Positions 8,280 through 17,612 of a stretch of DNA of 35,353 nt are shown here, one piece after another (within the stretch, counting starts at the first letter, position 1; each line of letters starts with the position of its first letter). Source of the stretch: an uncultured Caulobacterales bacterium (GTDB lineage: Bacteria; Pseudomonadota; Alphaproteobacteria; Caulobacterales; Caulobacteraceae); the NCBI GenBank assembly GCA_903858685.1, contig CAIOJR010000194.1, positions 1 through 35,353 on the forward strand. The letters run 5' to 3'. A program made the position numbers and the translations under genes. A model generated the notes under the pieces. That model searched no databases. It had not been told where the DNA came from and worked only from the letters and a program-made list of their open reading frames with translations.

Positions 8280-9445
8280 TGGGCGGCCTTTCCGTCAACA
8301 GGCGTCCTGGGTTTTGCGATAAACACCTTGGCGCCGGGCCGAAGCGTCATTTGTCCGTCCAGAACGACAGCTTCCCCTTCATTCACACCTTTGGCGACGA
8401 CGGCGATCCCGTCCTCCACGCCGCTCGTCACAATGGGGCGGATCTGCGCCTTGCCTGCGGCGTCAATCACATAGGCGTAGGCGCCCTTCGGCCCCTGATT
8501 AACGGCGTTGACCGGCATGGTCAGAACACCTTTCAGCGAAGACTGGGCCAGCTTCACATTGACAAACTGACCCGGCAAAAGTCTCCGGTCGTCGTTGGCG
8601 AAGACGGCCTTCAGCGCCACCGTGCCGGTCGCCGGATCCACGTGATTGTCGACAAAGGCCACCTTCCCCCTGGCCAGAGGCTCGCCGGTCTCCTGGGACA
8701 GGGCGGTCGCCGGCAGGTCGCGGCGGAAACCGTCGGAGGCCGTCGCCAGTCTGGCGTAATCGCCCTGGGGCACAGTGAAGGTCACCGCGATGGGCGCGAC
8801 CTTGTTGACGGTGAACAGTCCGCCAGGCGTCGAGGTCGGTGAAACGACATTGCCCGGGTCGACCAGCCTGAGGCTAACCCGCCCATCAACGGGCGAGCGG
8901 ATCTGACAATACCCCACATTGATTCTGGCGGCGTCGGCTGCGCCCTCGTCAATCTTGACCGTCCCCTCCTCCTGCTTGACCAGAGCCGTCTGGGTGTCGA
9001 CCTGCTGCCGGGAGATGGAGTCCTGAGCAGAAAGGGTCTCAAATCGCTTGAGGTCGAGGCGGGCCGCAGCCAGTAAGGCCTGATCGCGTTGCAGCGCGCC
9101 CTGGGTCTGCTTCAAGACCGCCAGATAGGGATCGCAGACAATCTGGGCGAGCACCTCGCCCTTGTGAACGCTGGCGCCTTCCTTGACTGGCGCAAAGGCG
9201 AGCACGCCGCTGATCTGCGGCGCCACGACCACGCCCTGCATCGACACGACCTGGCCAAGCGCTGACACAGACTGGACTATGTCGGCGCGTTTGACGTCAG
9301 CGGTCGTCACAGGTGTGACAGGCGTCTTGGGCGCCACCGGCTTGGCCTGGCCAAAGAATACAATGTAGCCCGCCAATGCGACAAGCGCTGCGCCCAGCAC
9401 AAGAAATCCCGGCTTCAAGCGACGAACGGGACGAACTGACGGCAT
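8276..9445 (-). CDS. RND efflux periplasmic adaptor (membrane fusion protein), MdtA-like
   Basis: A 389-residue HlyD/AcrA-type adaptor that bridges the inner-membrane pump and an outer-membrane channel. Residues about 13-32 form a hydrophobic signal anchor. A lipoyl-like half-motif with VKEGASVHKGEVLAQI and the later IRSPVDGRVSLRLVDPGNVV flank a charged alpha-hairpin (about 105-170), and beta-barrel and membrane-proximal domains follow (FVDNHVDPATGTVALKA and after). A weak Shine-Dalgarno, AAAGG, lies about 9 nt before the ATG. It is the first gene of the adaptor-pump operon. There is no regulator next to it; glpK ends 134 bp upstream on the same strand. Confidence 0.93.
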   Translation of the reverse strand: MPSVRPVRRLKPGFLVLGAALVALAGYIVFFGQAKPVAPKTPVTPVTTADVKRADIVQSVSALGQVVSMQGVVVAPQISGVLAFAPVKEGASVHKGEVLAQIVCDPYLAVLKQTQGALQRDQALLAAARLDLKRFETLSAQDSISRQQVDTQTALVKQEEGTVKIDEGAADAARINVGYCQIRSPVDGRVSLRLVDPGNVVSPTSTPGGLFTVNKVAPIAVTFTVPQGDYARLATASDGFRRDLPATALSQETGEPLARGKVAFVDNHVDPATGTVALKAVFANDDRRLLPGQFVNVKLAQSSLKGVLTMPVNAVNQGPKGAYAYVIDAAGKAQIRPIVTSGVEDGIAVVAKGVNEGEAVVLDGQMTLRPGAKVFIAKPRTPVDGKAAH

Positions 9446-9517
9446 TGACCGGACCTTTGTTAGGCATGGCGGAAGCGTGTCACAGCCTGACGAACCGCAT
9501 CCACCGCTGGCGCCTGT

Positions 9518-9544
9518 AAAATAGGATCAACCGGTCTGTGGCAA
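9518..9544 (-). promoter_or_regulatory. Weak candidate promoter for the RND efflux operon
   Basis: Read on the minus strand, TTGCCA (9539-9544) and TATTTT (9518-9523) are separated by 15 nt, about 72 nt before the adaptor start. The spacer is shorter than ideal, so this is only a candidate. The remainder of the 9446-9579 gap shows no hairpin terminator for glpK. Confidence 0.25.
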
Positions 9545-9579
9545 GCGGTTTCCCACCGTTGGCGCATACCTTGAACGCC

Positions 9580-11087
<1,508 letters not shown>

Positions 11088-11091
<4 letters not shown>

Positions 11092-12581
11092 GCGGACGTT
11101 TCCAGATAGGCGGCCAGTTCGGCCTTTTCTTGCGCCGAAAATCTAAGGCCGAGTTTGGAGCGACGCCACAATATATCGTCCGCCGCGACCGCCCATTCTT
11201 CCCGGCGCAGATAATCGACCTCTCGCGCCGTCAGGTCGGCGCCGAACACCTTGCCCAGATCGGCCATGCAGGCCGCGTCACCCAGAAGCGCCGTCGCCTT
11301 CGCGCCGTAGGCCCGGCACAGGCGCCGGATCAGCTTTTCATCGGCCCAGGGATAGGCGCGGCAGGTGGCGGCCACCAGAGCGTCGAAGCCGTCCATCGCA
11401 AAGTCGCCGCCCGGCAGCGGTGCGCCGCCGCTCCAGCCCGGCTTGTCGGCCATGGGGTGCAGGCCTTTGAGTTTTTCCATCACCGATTCCGCCAGGCGGC
11501 GATAGGTGGTGATCTTGCCGCCAAACACCGACACCACGGGCGCGGCGTTCGTATCCAGTTCCAGCACATAGTCGCGCGTCGCTTCTTCCGGCTTGCCCGA
11601 GCCGTCATCCAGCAGGGGACGCACGCCGGCATAGGTCCAGACCACCTGATCAGGCCTGACCGGCGTCGCCAGATATTCGCTGACCGCCGCGCACAGATAG
11701 CTGATCTCTTCCTCGGATGCGGCCACTTTGGACGGATCGCCCTGATAGTCCCCGTCCGTGGTGCCGATGAGGGTAAAGTCCCGCTCATAAGGAATGGCGA
11801 AGACGATCCGGTTGTCGGCGTTCTGAAAGATGTAGGCGCGCTCATGCGCGAACAGGCGCGGAACGACAATGTGGCTGCCCTTGACCAGCCGCACCCTGGA
11901 TGGACTGTTGGAGCCCGTCAGGGCCAGCACCTCACCCACCCACGGCCCCGCTGTATTGATGAGAATGCGCGCCTCGACGATCTGTGGCTGGCCATCGGCC
12001 CCAATGGCGGTGACGCGCCAGCGGTCGGCCAAACGCTCCAGCTCGGTCACCCGCGTTCTGGGACGAATGGAGGCGCCTCGATCCGCCGCATCGCGTGCAT
12101 TCAGCACCACCAGTCGGCTGTCCTCGACCCAGGCGTCGGAATACTCAAAACCTTTGGTGAAGCCGCCCGCCAGACTACGCCCGGCCAGATCGCGGCGCAG
12201 ATCAATCGTGCGCGTCGCCTTCAGCTTCTTTCGTCCGCCCAGATGGTCATAGAGGAACAGGCCCAGCCGTAGCAGCCAGGCGGGTCTCAGCCCGCGATGA
12301 TGCGGCAGGACAAATCGCAGCGGCCAGATGATGTGCGGCGCCATGGCCCACAGCACTTCGCGCTCCATCAGGGCCTCGCGAACCAGCCGAAACTCGTAAT
12401 GTTCCAGATAGCGCAAGCCGCCGTGGATCAGCTTGGTCGAGGCAGACGAGGTCGCGCCCGCCAGATCGCCCTGCTCGAACAGGACAACCGACGCGCCCCG
12501 CCCCTGAGCTTCACGCGCGACGCCGCACCCGTTGACTCCGCCGCCGATCACGGCCAGGTCGTAAAGCTTCGCTGACGTCAC
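11088..12581 (-). CDS. glpD: Aerobic glycerol-3-phosphate dehydrogenase, FAD-dependent
   Basis: It oxidises sn-glycerol 3-phosphate to dihydroxyacetone phosphate at the inner membrane and feeds electrons to quinone. The N-terminal Rossmann motif [13 protein letters not shown] (8-20) binds FAD. Next come the family signature [20 protein letters not shown] and a [11 protein letters not shown] segment near the C-terminal third. A GTG start at 12581 is preferred: GGAG lies 9 nt upstream and the protein then begins just before the family's usual N-terminus (497 aa). A TTG at 12611 would add ten unconserved residues and has no clear ribosome site. It is the first gene of the glpDK operon and is divergent from the TonB receptor. 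Confidence 0.95.
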
Positions 12582-13056
12582 TTTTGAGGTCTCCACAGGA
12601 CTGACATCCAAAGGGCAGGCGATGGACCAGGCTCATCTGAACGTGATTCATCTGATGGGCAAAAGTCGCTGCAGAGTCGACCCCCGGGCGGGCGATAAGG
12701 CCATCGCAACAGGTCCGCAGACACCTTGCACACTCGCGAATGGCCGCCGCGCGCGATGTGGAGAGCAGAACCCAAGCTATGTGCTCAAAAAACAACACCC
12801 GCTGCGCTCAACAAATGGGCGAACCATGTCGGGATGAATATTTATTATAATTATCAAATCCAAATACTGATAAAATATAAAATACGAATTTTAGAATTTA
12901 TATTTCAAAACGACACAAAAACGTCTCCTGACAGACCTAAATATTTGACTGAAATTTCCGACCGCTCCCGTGCATCCCCCACCCCATTGAGGCGAAGGGA
13001 CGTCACAGGCGCGCGAAAATCGCCTCGCCCTAGCCCTGTTTTATCGAGGATCTCGC
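12582..13056. promoter_or_regulatory. Divergent intergenic region with an AT-rich core
   Basis: These 475 bp separate glpD (minus) from the TonB receptor (plus) and hold no convincing gene. About 12836-12960 is strongly A+T rich in an otherwise GC-rich window, with runs such as ATTTATTATAATTATC and AATACTGATAAAATATAA. It includes a palindromic ATTATAAT at 12844-12851, which reads as a TATAAT-like box for glpD on the minus strand, and a TTGACT at 12945-12950 on the plus strand. Such sequence could serve as UP elements or bind nucleoid proteins. Exact promoters cannot be fixed by eye. GAGGAT, 6 nt before 13057, is the receptor's ribosome site. Confidence 0.5.
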
Positions 13057-15288
13057 ATGTCTAAATCGCTTTCGTCGCGTCAGAGGCTTTTCGGCTGCGC
13101 CGCCGTCATCTGGACCGCCTGTTCCGGCGCAGCGCTCGCGGACGCTGCGGCCCCGCCGATCAATGTCAGCGCCGGCACCGAAGGCGCAGACGTTCAGGCC
13201 GTCGTTGTCAGTCTGGAAAAGGACACCGCAGCCGCAGCCGCCCCGAACAAGGCCTCGCTGCTGGAAACCCAGCCCCAGTCGATCATCACCCACGCCTTCA
13301 TCGAACAGGCCACGCCGGAAGCGGGCGACTACACCACGACCGTTCTGATGGCGCCGTCCATCGGCGGGATCGCCGCCAACGGTGGCGGCATCGGCGATTC
13401 GAACAAGGTCACGCTTCGCGGCTTCCAGGACGGTCAGTACAATCTGACCTATGACGGCATCGCGTTTGGCGACACGAATGACCCGACGCACCACCCGGGC
13501 GACTATTTCCCGCCATCGACCATCGGCACGGCGGTCGTCGACCGCGGCCCCGGGGCGGCAGGCGACCTGGGCCAGGCCAATCTGGGCGGCGCGATCCACC
13601 TGTTTTCTCCCACCGTCTCAGACAGGTTTGGCGCTTCCCAAAAGGCGACCTACGGAACCTGGAACACGCAAGACTATGTCACGCAGCTCCAGTCTGGCCA
13701 GATCAGCCAGACCGGCGGCACGAAGATCATGCTGAACCTGGAAGAGCGTTCTTCGGACACTGAGGTGTCGCAATCACCCGGCGTCGCCCAGACCCAGATG
13801 ATCAAGATTGTGCAGCCGATTGGACTCCATACGACCCTGACCGGCTTTTCTTCGCACTCCTATTCGCGCTTCTACACCTCTGACGCCAGCCTGCCGCCAG
13901 GCGAGACCGCCGCTCAGATCGCCGCCTATGGCAAGAACTTCTCTCTGACCAATAATCCGGCTGACGAGCACTATTACGGCTACAACCACGAAAAGAAGCA
14001 AACCGACTTCGAGTATGTGGACCTGAAGAGCCAGCTTTCTGACAAGCTGGACATTGAAGATCAGGCCTACACCTATTTCTATTCGAACAAGACCATCTCC
14101 GCCAACGATGTCAGCGGTCTTGTCGGCGTCAACACCAGCGCCGTGTCCGCCCTTGGCGTGGCCTATGGCGCCGCCCACGGCCTGAACATCCACGCAGGCG
14201 ACATCCAGGGCTATGACAAGCTGAACCGTTACCGCGTGGTCGGCGACATCTTGCGCGTGAACTATGACCTGGGCTTCGGCACGGTGCGTTCAGGCGCCAT
14301 TCTCGAAAACAGCTGGACGAGCCGCCACAAATTCTATCAGGACGAAACAACCGGCGGCGTTGCGGACTACAAGTTCAAGGCGACCGCCTTTGTCCCCTAC
14401 GCCACCAACATCAAGCTGCTCGAGGATTCTTCCTGGAGCCAGTACCAGCTCTTCACCGACTTCGAATGGCGCCCGACCGACGCCCTGACCATCACGCCCG
14501 GCTTCAAGTATGTGAACTTCACGCGCAAGGTGAGCGCGCCGCTTGAAAACGGCGTTTTAGGCAACGGCCCGTCCAACAGCTCCGGCCCGATCAACGGCCA
14601 GAACACCTATGACGCCAACCTCTACTTCCTGACGGCGAACTACCGTCTGACGCCCTACTGGTCGCTCTACGCCCAGTCGGCCAGCGGCATGTTGATCCCT
14701 TCGCTGTCCTTCGAGCAGGTGGCGAACTTCTCGCTGAACAACCTGAAACCCCAGGAAAGCGTCAGCTACCAGACCGGTACGGTCTTCACCAAAGGCGCGA
14801 TCACCTTCGACGCCGACGTCTACAAGGTTGACGTCAAGAACGCCGAGATCGCCGGCCCCGCCCTTTGCCAGTGCTATATCAACGGCGGATCCATGGAATA
14901 TTCGGGCGTTGAAGGCGAAGGCGCCTATACGCTCGGCGGCGGCCTGACCCTGTTCACCAACGGCTCGGTGAACTCGGCCAAGCAAGCTTCGGGCATGGTG
15001 CAGAATGCGCCGAAGTGGACCAGCGCCTTTGGGGCCATCTACAATGTCGGCAAGATCTCAAGCACGCTGAGCTACAAGGAAGTCGGCGCCCAGATATCCT
15101 CCGACGGCGTGCATCTCGGGGCCTATGACACCATCAACGGCACGATCGCCTACGACTTCGGCCGCTTCAAGGCGAAGCTGGCGGTGTTCAACCTTGCTGA
15201 CGACCGGGCTGTGACCCAGCTCTCGGGCGGGTTCTACGCCTTCCAGGCCGGGCGTCAGGTGCAGTTCACCCTGCAAGCCAAGTACTGA
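13057..15288 (+). CDS. TonB-dependent outer-membrane receptor, substrate unknown
   Basis: A 743-residue receptor with a signal peptide (1-29, cleavage near ALADA). A possible TonB box lies around VQAVVVS (about 47-53). The plug domain (about 65-185) contains VTLRGFQDGQYNLTYDGI and the glycine-rich NLGGAIHLFSP. A long beta-barrel follows, rich in alternating aromatic and polar residues, and the protein ends with QVQFTLQAKY; a terminal aromatic is normal for outer-membrane barrels. The unusual loop TNDPTHHPGDYFPP at about 145-158 is a recognisable subfamily trait, but I cannot tie it to a ligand. The gene stands alone behind its own promoter region and ends in an intrinsic terminator, so neighbours give no substrate clue. 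Iron-siderophore, sugar or metal complexes are all possible. Confidence 0.92.
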   Translation: MSKSLSSRQRLFGCAAVIWTACSGAALADAAAPPINVSAGTEGADVQAVVVSLEKDTAAAAAPNKASLLETQPQSIITHAFIEQATPEAGDYTTTVLMAPSIGGIAANGGGIGDSNKVTLRGFQDGQYNLTYDGIAFGDTNDPTHHPGDYFPPSTIGTAVVDRGPGAAGDLGQANLGGAIHLFSPTVSDRFGASQKATYGTWNTQDYVTQLQSGQISQTGGTKIMLNLEERSSDTEVSQSPGVAQTQMIKIVQPIGLHTTLTGFSSHSYSRFYTSDASLPPGETAAQIAAYGKNFSLTNNPADEHYYGYNHEKKQTDFEYVDLKSQLSDKLDIEDQAYTYFYSNKTISANDVSGLVGVNTSAVSALGVAYGAAHGLNIHAGDIQGYDKLNRYRVVGDILRVNYDLGFGTVRSGAILENSWTSRHKFYQDETTGGVADYKFKATAFVPYATNIKLLEDSSWSQYQLFTDFEWRPTDALTITPGFKYVNFTRKVSAPLENGVLGNGPSNSSGPINGQNTYDANLYFLTANYRLTPYWSLYAQSASGMLIPSLSFEQVANFSLNNLKPQESVSYQTGTVFTKGAITFDADVYKVDVKNAEIAGPALCQCYINGGSMEYSGVEGEGAYTLGGGLTLFTNGSVNSAKQASGMVQNAPKWTSAFGAIYNVGKISSTLSYKEVGAQISSDGVHLGAYDTINGTIAYDFGRFKAKLAVFNLADDRAVTQLSGGFYAFQAGRQVQFTLQAKY

Positions 15289-15327
15289 TCGTCCGCGACA
15301 TTTCGGCTTTCAGACACGGAAATGAAG

Positions 15328-15359
15328 ATGGAGAGGCGCACCCGCCTCTCCATTTTTTT
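15328..15359 (+). terminator. Intrinsic (Rho-independent) terminator after the TonB receptor
   Basis: A perfect 11-bp stem, ATGGAGAGGCG (15328-15338) with CGCCTCTCCAT (15343-15353), a 4-nt loop CACC and a run of seven T (15353-15359) directly after it. It starts 40 nt past the receptor stop. This is a textbook terminator and it isolates the receptor from the aminotransferase. Confidence 0.95.
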
Positions 15360-15433
15360 ATGGGTCGAATGAGGCTGGGAGCCTGAGGCGGTCCAATTCG
15401 TCTTGCAGGCGGCGGTGTTGAATGTCAGTGACG

Positions 15434-15467
15434 CCAGTCGCTGCGCCGAATTGTGTGACGCGACTGG
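15434..15467. promoter_or_regulatory. Inverted repeat upstream of the branched-chain aminotransferase
   Basis: CCAGTCGC (15434-15441) is matched by GCGACTGG (15460-15467) across an 18-nt spacer, 18 nt before the ATG at 15486. It could be a dimeric operator or a 5'-leader hairpin that modulates translation. Nothing else in 15360-15433 stands out. Confidence 0.35.
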
Positions 15468-15485
15468 ACAGAGCAGAGAAGTGCG

Positions 15486-16577
15486 ATGACGCCGAAACTG
15501 AAGTTCACGATCGATCTGAACGCCCATCCGACGCCCGCTGAGGCGCGCGATGCATCCATGCAGGACCCCGCTTTCGGACGGGTCTTCACTGACCATATGG
15601 TCGTGATCAAGTGGACGGACGAGCTTGGCTGGCACGACGCCCGCGTCACGGCGCGCGTTCCGTTCTCGATCGACCCCGCCTGCGCCGTGCTTCACTATGG
15701 CCAGGAAATCTTTGAAGGCATGAAGGCCTATCGCGGTGAAGACGGCGCCCTGTCGCTGTTTCGCCCGTTTGAAAACGCCCGCCGCTTCCAGCATTCGGCG
15801 GAACGGCTGATGATGCCAAGCCTGCCAGAGGACCTGTTTGTCGAGGCTGTGGAGCAACTTGTCAGTATTGACCGCGACTGGACACCCGTAGGCTCGGGCA
15901 GCCTCTATCTGCGTCCATTCATGTTTGCGACAGAGGTGTTCCTCGGGATCAAACCCGCCTCGGCCTACACATTCTGCGTCATCGCCTGCCCGGTGGGGCC
16001 CTATTTCAAGGGCGGAGACCGACCGGTCACAGTGTGGATGTCCGAACACTATACCCGCGCCGCCATCGGCGGCACGGGTGCAGCCAAGTGCGGCGGCAAC
16101 TATGCCGGCGGTCTGGCCGCCCAGGTCGAAGCGTCCAGAAACGGCTGCGATCAGGTCGTCTTTCTGGATGCGAGCGAGCGCAAGTGGGTGGAGGAACTGG
16201 GCGGCATGAACATCTTCTTCGTCATGAAGGACGGCTCGTTGGTCACCCCGCCGCTCAGCGGCACGATCCTGCCCGGGATCACACGCGCATCCGTCATTGA
16301 ACTGGCGCGCGAGGCTGGCCACACTGTGCGTGAAGAGCGCTATTCGATCGACCAATGGGCCAGCGACGCCAAAAGCGGCGACCTGGCCGAAGCCTTTGTC
16401 TGCGGCACTGCCGCCACCCTGGTCTCCATCGGCGAGATCCGTGCGGCCAGCGGCGGCTTTGTGATCGGCGCAGGCGCCATTGGCCAGACGACGGCCGCTC
16501 TCAAGGCCAGGCTGAACGCTATCCAGCGTGGTCAACAGCCCGGCCCCGCCGGTTGGTCGCACCGCATCGCGCTATAG
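15486..16577 (+). CDS. ilvE: Branched-chain amino acid aminotransferase, group II
   Basis: A 363-residue fold-type IV PLP aminotransferase that interconverts leucine, isoleucine and valine with their 2-oxo acids using glutamate/2-oxoglutarate. The PLP lysine is K201 in GGTGAAKCGGNYAGG, the context typical of the longer group II enzymes related to human BCAT. Other landmarks are HYGQEIFEGMKAYR (70-83), LYLRPFMFATE (140-150), WVEELGGMNIFFV, and the C-terminal EAFVCGTAATL. The start is supported by AGAAG about 5 nt upstream. It is a single gene between the receptor's terminator and a convergent amidohydrolase, with a dyad just upstream. Confidence 0.95.
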   Translation: MTPKLKFTIDLNAHPTPAEARDASMQDPAFGRVFTDHMVVIKWTDELGWHDARVTARVPFSIDPACAVLHYGQEIFEGMKAYRGEDGALSLFRPFENARRFQHSAERLMMPSLPEDLFVEAVEQLVSIDRDWTPVGSGSLYLRPFMFATEVFLGIKPASAYTFCVIACPVGPYFKGGDRPVTVWMSEHYTRAAIGGTGAAKCGGNYAGGLAAQVEASRNGCDQVVFLDASERKWVEELGGMNIFFVMKDGSLVTPPLSGTILPGITRASVIELAREAGHTVREERYSIDQWASDAKSGDLAEAFVCGTAATLVSIGEIRAASGGFVIGAGAIGQTTAALKARLNAIQRGQQPGPAGWSHRIAL

Positions 16578-16581
16578 AGAC

Positions 16582-16618
16582 TTTTCGGCGACGAACCGGT
16601 GTCCGCTTCGTCGGAAAA
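16582..16618. terminator. Hairpin between convergent ilvE and the amidohydrolase
   Basis: TTTTC (16582-16586) and CGACGA (16589-16594) pair with TCGTCG (16608-16613) and GAAAA (16614-16618), with a GG bulge. It lies directly after the ilvE stop and before the amidohydrolase stop at 16636. The T and A runs are inside the base of the stem, so it can act in either direction, but it is not a canonical terminator. Confidence 0.4.
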
Positions 16619-16635
16619 TGTTCCGGGCTCGCGCC

Positions 16636-17508
16636 CTAGGCGCCCAGGCCGAGAACCTTGACGGCGTTATCCTTCAGGATCAGCGGCAACACATCATCGC
16701 GAAACCCCGCCGCCCTGGCCGCCTCTATCCACTTGTCGGGCGAGATCAGCGGAAAGTCCGAGCCGAACAGCATCTTCGTCTTCAGTTGCGTATTGGCGTA
16801 CTGGATCAGTTGCGGCGGGAAATATTTCGGCGACCAGCCCGACAGGTCGATGAACACATTGGTCTTGTGCTGAGCCATGGACAGGCTCTCGTCGGTCCAT
16901 GGCCAGCTGGGATGCGCCAGGATGATCTTCATGTCGGGAAAGTCGACCGCCACGTCATCGACCAGTATGGGCTGACCGTATTTCAGGCGGATGCCGCCGC
17001 CGCCACGCATGCCAGTCCCTATTCCGGAATGCCCCGTGTGAAAGATCGCCGGCAGACCATATTCGGCGATGACCTCGTAGATCGGATAGGCCATGCGGTC
17101 GGACGGGTTGAAATCCTGCATCGGCGGATGGAACTTGAAGCCCCGAACCCCGTAATCCTCGATCAACCGCCGCGCTTCCTGCGCGCCCAACTTTCCCTTG
17201 TGCGGATCGATGGACGCGAAGGGAATCATGATGTCGCGGTTATCGCGTGCGGCCTCGGCCACCTCTTCATTGCGGATACGCTTCACCCCCATCCCGGCTT
17301 CGCAGTCCACCGTGAACATGACAAAGGCGATGTTCCGCTCTCGATAATAGGCGATGGTCTCAGGAATGGTCGGACGACGACGATCCGCCTTGAAATAGGC
17401 GCTGGCGGCGTCGAAATACTTGCCCATGACCGGATCTTCCGGATCGTGACACGACACTTCGGCGTGAGTGTGGATGTCGATCGCGCGGATATTGGCCACG
17501 TCAATCAT
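16636..17508 (-). CDS. Amidohydrolase (amidohydrolase_2 / ACMSD-like decarboxylase-hydrolase fold)
   Basis: A 290-residue cytoplasmic TIM-barrel protein without a signal peptide. The metal site is visible: DIHTH (11-15), H157 in IFHTGHSG, H199 in ILAHPSW and D251 in LFGSDFPL. This pattern belongs to the amidohydrolase_2 group, which includes aminocarboxymuconate-semialdehyde decarboxylase, gamma-resorcylate decarboxylase and related lactonases. FKFHPPMQDF (124-133) in the barrel is also typical. The start is the ATG at 17508, which has GGAG 9 nt upstream; the TTG at 17523 would place the start on that very site. The specific substrate is unknown. It is convergent with ilvE and followed upstream by the end of the PTS operon, without obvious functional linkage to either. 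Confidence 0.85.
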   Translation of the reverse strand: MIDVANIRAIDIHTHAEVSCHDPEDPVMGKYFDAASAYFKADRRRPTIPETIAYYRERNIAFVMFTVDCEAGMGVKRIRNEEVAEAARDNRDIMIPFASIDPHKGKLGAQEARRLIEDYGVRGFKFHPPMQDFNPSDRMAYPIYEVIAEYGLPAIFHTGHSGIGTGMRGGGGIRLKYGQPILVDDVAVDFPDMKIILAHPSWPWTDESLSMAQHKTNVFIDLSGWSPKYFPPQLIQYANTQLKTKMLFGSDFPLISPDKWIEAARAAGFRDDVLPLILKDNAVKVLGLGA

Positions 17509-17612
17509 GTCAATGCGCTCCAATGGTCGCCCTGCGTCAATCTCTGCGCATCGCGCAAGAGCGGCCCTGTCATTCTCACCTGACGCGAGGCGATTGCAAC
17601 GCTCTTGCCGCT

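Noticed and set aside
12581-12611. TTG at 12611 as the glpD start
   Set aside because: No ribosome site precedes it and the added residues are not family-like. The GTG at 12581 has GGAG at good spacing.
12622-13064. Short plus-strand frames in the glpD/receptor intergenic region
   Set aside because: They cross the AT-rich core, lack ribosome sites and show no plausible protein features, so the region was treated as regulatory.
15255-16562. A 435-codon minus-strand frame antisense to ilvE
   Set aside because: ilvE has complete family motifs and a PLP lysine on the plus strand. The antisense frame also runs through the intrinsic terminator and shows no motif.
17542-17561. CTCT-GCGC hairpin between the PTS operon end and the amidohydrolase start, as a terminator
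   Set aside because: The stem is short with a bulge and there is no T-tract in either direction. The support is too weak to list as a feature.
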